Below, piece by piece: positions 21,084 to 21,748 of a stretch of 21,748 bases of DNA (positions are counted from its first letter, which is position 1; every line of letters starts with the position of its first letter). The DNA is from Bacteroidaceae bacterium (GTDB lineage Bacteria; Bacteroidota; Bacteroidia; Bacteroidales; Bacteroidaceae), in the NCBI GenBank assembly GCA_017628775.1, contig JAGBYN010000138.1, forward strand, positions 1-21,748, written 5' to 3'. The notes under the pieces were generated by a model that made no database searches, had not been told where the DNA came from, and worked only from the letters and a program-made list of their open reading frames with translations. The position numbers and the translations under genes were made by a program.

Positions 21084-21405
21084 GAAACTACTTCTTTAAG
21101 CCACCTTACATTGATAAAACCTTGCCTAAAAGAATGAGTTAGTTAAAAATGAGGTAGTTAAATAAAACCTAGCAAAATGTTATAGGAAGTTGCCCTATTC
21201 GTCCAGCCTCCTTCTACCCATCATAGCGAGACCCCAATGACCCTAACGACCTTAGCGACCCTAACGACCTTAAAGACCCTAACGACCTTAACGACCTTAA
21301 AGACCCTAAAGACTTTAATGACTTTTAAGACTTTAAGTTCTAAAAGTCCTTATCACCAAAGCGCGCTCATTTCTAAACAATCTCAAGCGCCCGCGCCATT
21401 GACAC
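21084..21405. other. Gene-free stretch with tandem 9-bp array
   Basis: Apart from the tandem array at 21237-21335 nothing is supported. No clear terminator for the MORN gene and no full-consensus promoter for rnz is visible. Confidence 0.5.
21237..21335. repeat. Degenerate 9-bp tandem array, 11 units (consensus ACGACCYTA)
   Basis: Eleven consecutive 9-mers follow the pattern (A/G)(C/A/T)GAC(C/T)(C/T)T(A/T), degrading toward AAGACTTTA at the right end. The 60-codon ORF through it, Thr/Leu repeats, is a product of the array. It sits 70 bp before the rnz start and could vary in copy number. Confidence 0.85.
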
Positions 21406-21748
21406 ATGCAAAATCTTAAATTAACGATACTCGGTTGTGGAAGCGCTACGCCAACATTGCGCCACAACCCCTCGGCTCAAGTGCTGCAAATGGGCAATAA
21501 AACCTACCTCATCGATTGTGGTGAGGGCACACAATTGCAATTGAAGCGAGCGCGCATTAGCCTTGCTTCACTCAATGCCGTGTTTATCTCGCACCTCCAC
21601 GGCGACCATTGCTTGGGGTTGCCTGGATTGGTGTCAACCTTAGCCCTTCTCGGTCGCGTCATGCCCCTGCGCATCTATGCGCCGATCGGTGCCAAGGCCG
21701 TATTTGAGCCCTTGTTTGAATTCTTTTCCAAGGACCTCTCCTTCGAAA
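21406..21748 (+). CDS. rnz: Ribonuclease Z, N-terminal part
   Basis: The product is the tRNA 3'-processing endonuclease of the metallo-beta-lactamase fold; the gene runs off the right edge after about 114 codons. It begins MQNLKLTILGCGSATPTL, then shows RHNPSAQVL, YLIDCGEGTQLQL and the zinc motif SHLHGDHCLGLPGL, which are the N-terminal signatures of RNase Z. The start ATG at 21406 fits the family N-terminus. Confidence 0.93.
   Translation, partial: MQNLKLTILGCGSATPTLRHNPSAQVLQMGNKTYLIDCGEGTQLQLKRARISLASLNAVFISHLHGDHCLGLPGLVSTLALLGRVMPLRIYAPIGAKAVFEPLFEFFSKDLSFE

Overview
The window comes from a Bacteroidota genome, most likely Bacteroidales and probably a Prevotellaceae-like organism. The signs are several promoters of the Bacteroidota type (-33 TTTG, about 19 bp, -7 TAnnTTTG), a 'smalltalk' micro-protein, DUF2027-Smr and DUF5063 proteins, a lipoprotein with an acidic stretch after its lipobox cysteine, and an absence of clear Shine-Dalgarno sites. 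This assignment is inference from gene content; no rRNA or tRNA gene is present to confirm it.

Layout. 1-1907: the N-terminal part of a NadE-type NAD+ synthetase on the minus strand whose glutaminase domain has lost key residues, a 323-bp MITE-like element, and a small nitroreductase whose stop codon straddles that element's edge. 1908-8889: a gene-poor, visibly AT-rich accessory stretch with tandem repeats, a smalltalk gene, an IS-like inverted-repeat relic, two exported proteins with CxxCxGxG zinc-finger motifs, a candidate structured ncRNA with its own promoter and terminator, decayed gene fragments, and a GNAT toxin-antitoxin-like pair. Its core (3251-8674) lies between two identical 38-bp direct repeats. 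8890-16470: housekeeping genes, mostly on the minus strand: a secreted alpha/beta-hydrolase with a DUF554 membrane protein; a thioesterase with aroB; a plus-strand DUF2027-Smr protein; and a compact operon of DUF5063 protein, DEDDy exonuclease and RlmI-like methyltransferase. 16822-21748: plus-strand envelope genes (bifunctional PBP1A, kdsB, a 13-repeat MORN protein) and the start of ribonuclease Z.

How parts relate. PBP1A (peptidoglycan), KdsB (CMP-Kdo for LPS) and the exported MORN protein are closely spaced and may be one envelope operon. The DUF5063 operon is tightly coupled (TAATG overlap, then a 9-nt gap) and has a strong promoter, with a palindromic 21-mer in its leader. That 21-mer (two TGTGACA heptamers followed by CGTCACA) occurs six times in the window, always between genes, and is the most striking dispersed signal. 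The best candidates for something undescribed are the ncRNA plus zinc-finger exported protein module (about 4.64-6.93 kb, bounded by 17-bp direct repeats), the 21-mer family, and the NAD synthetase with a degenerate glutaminase domain.
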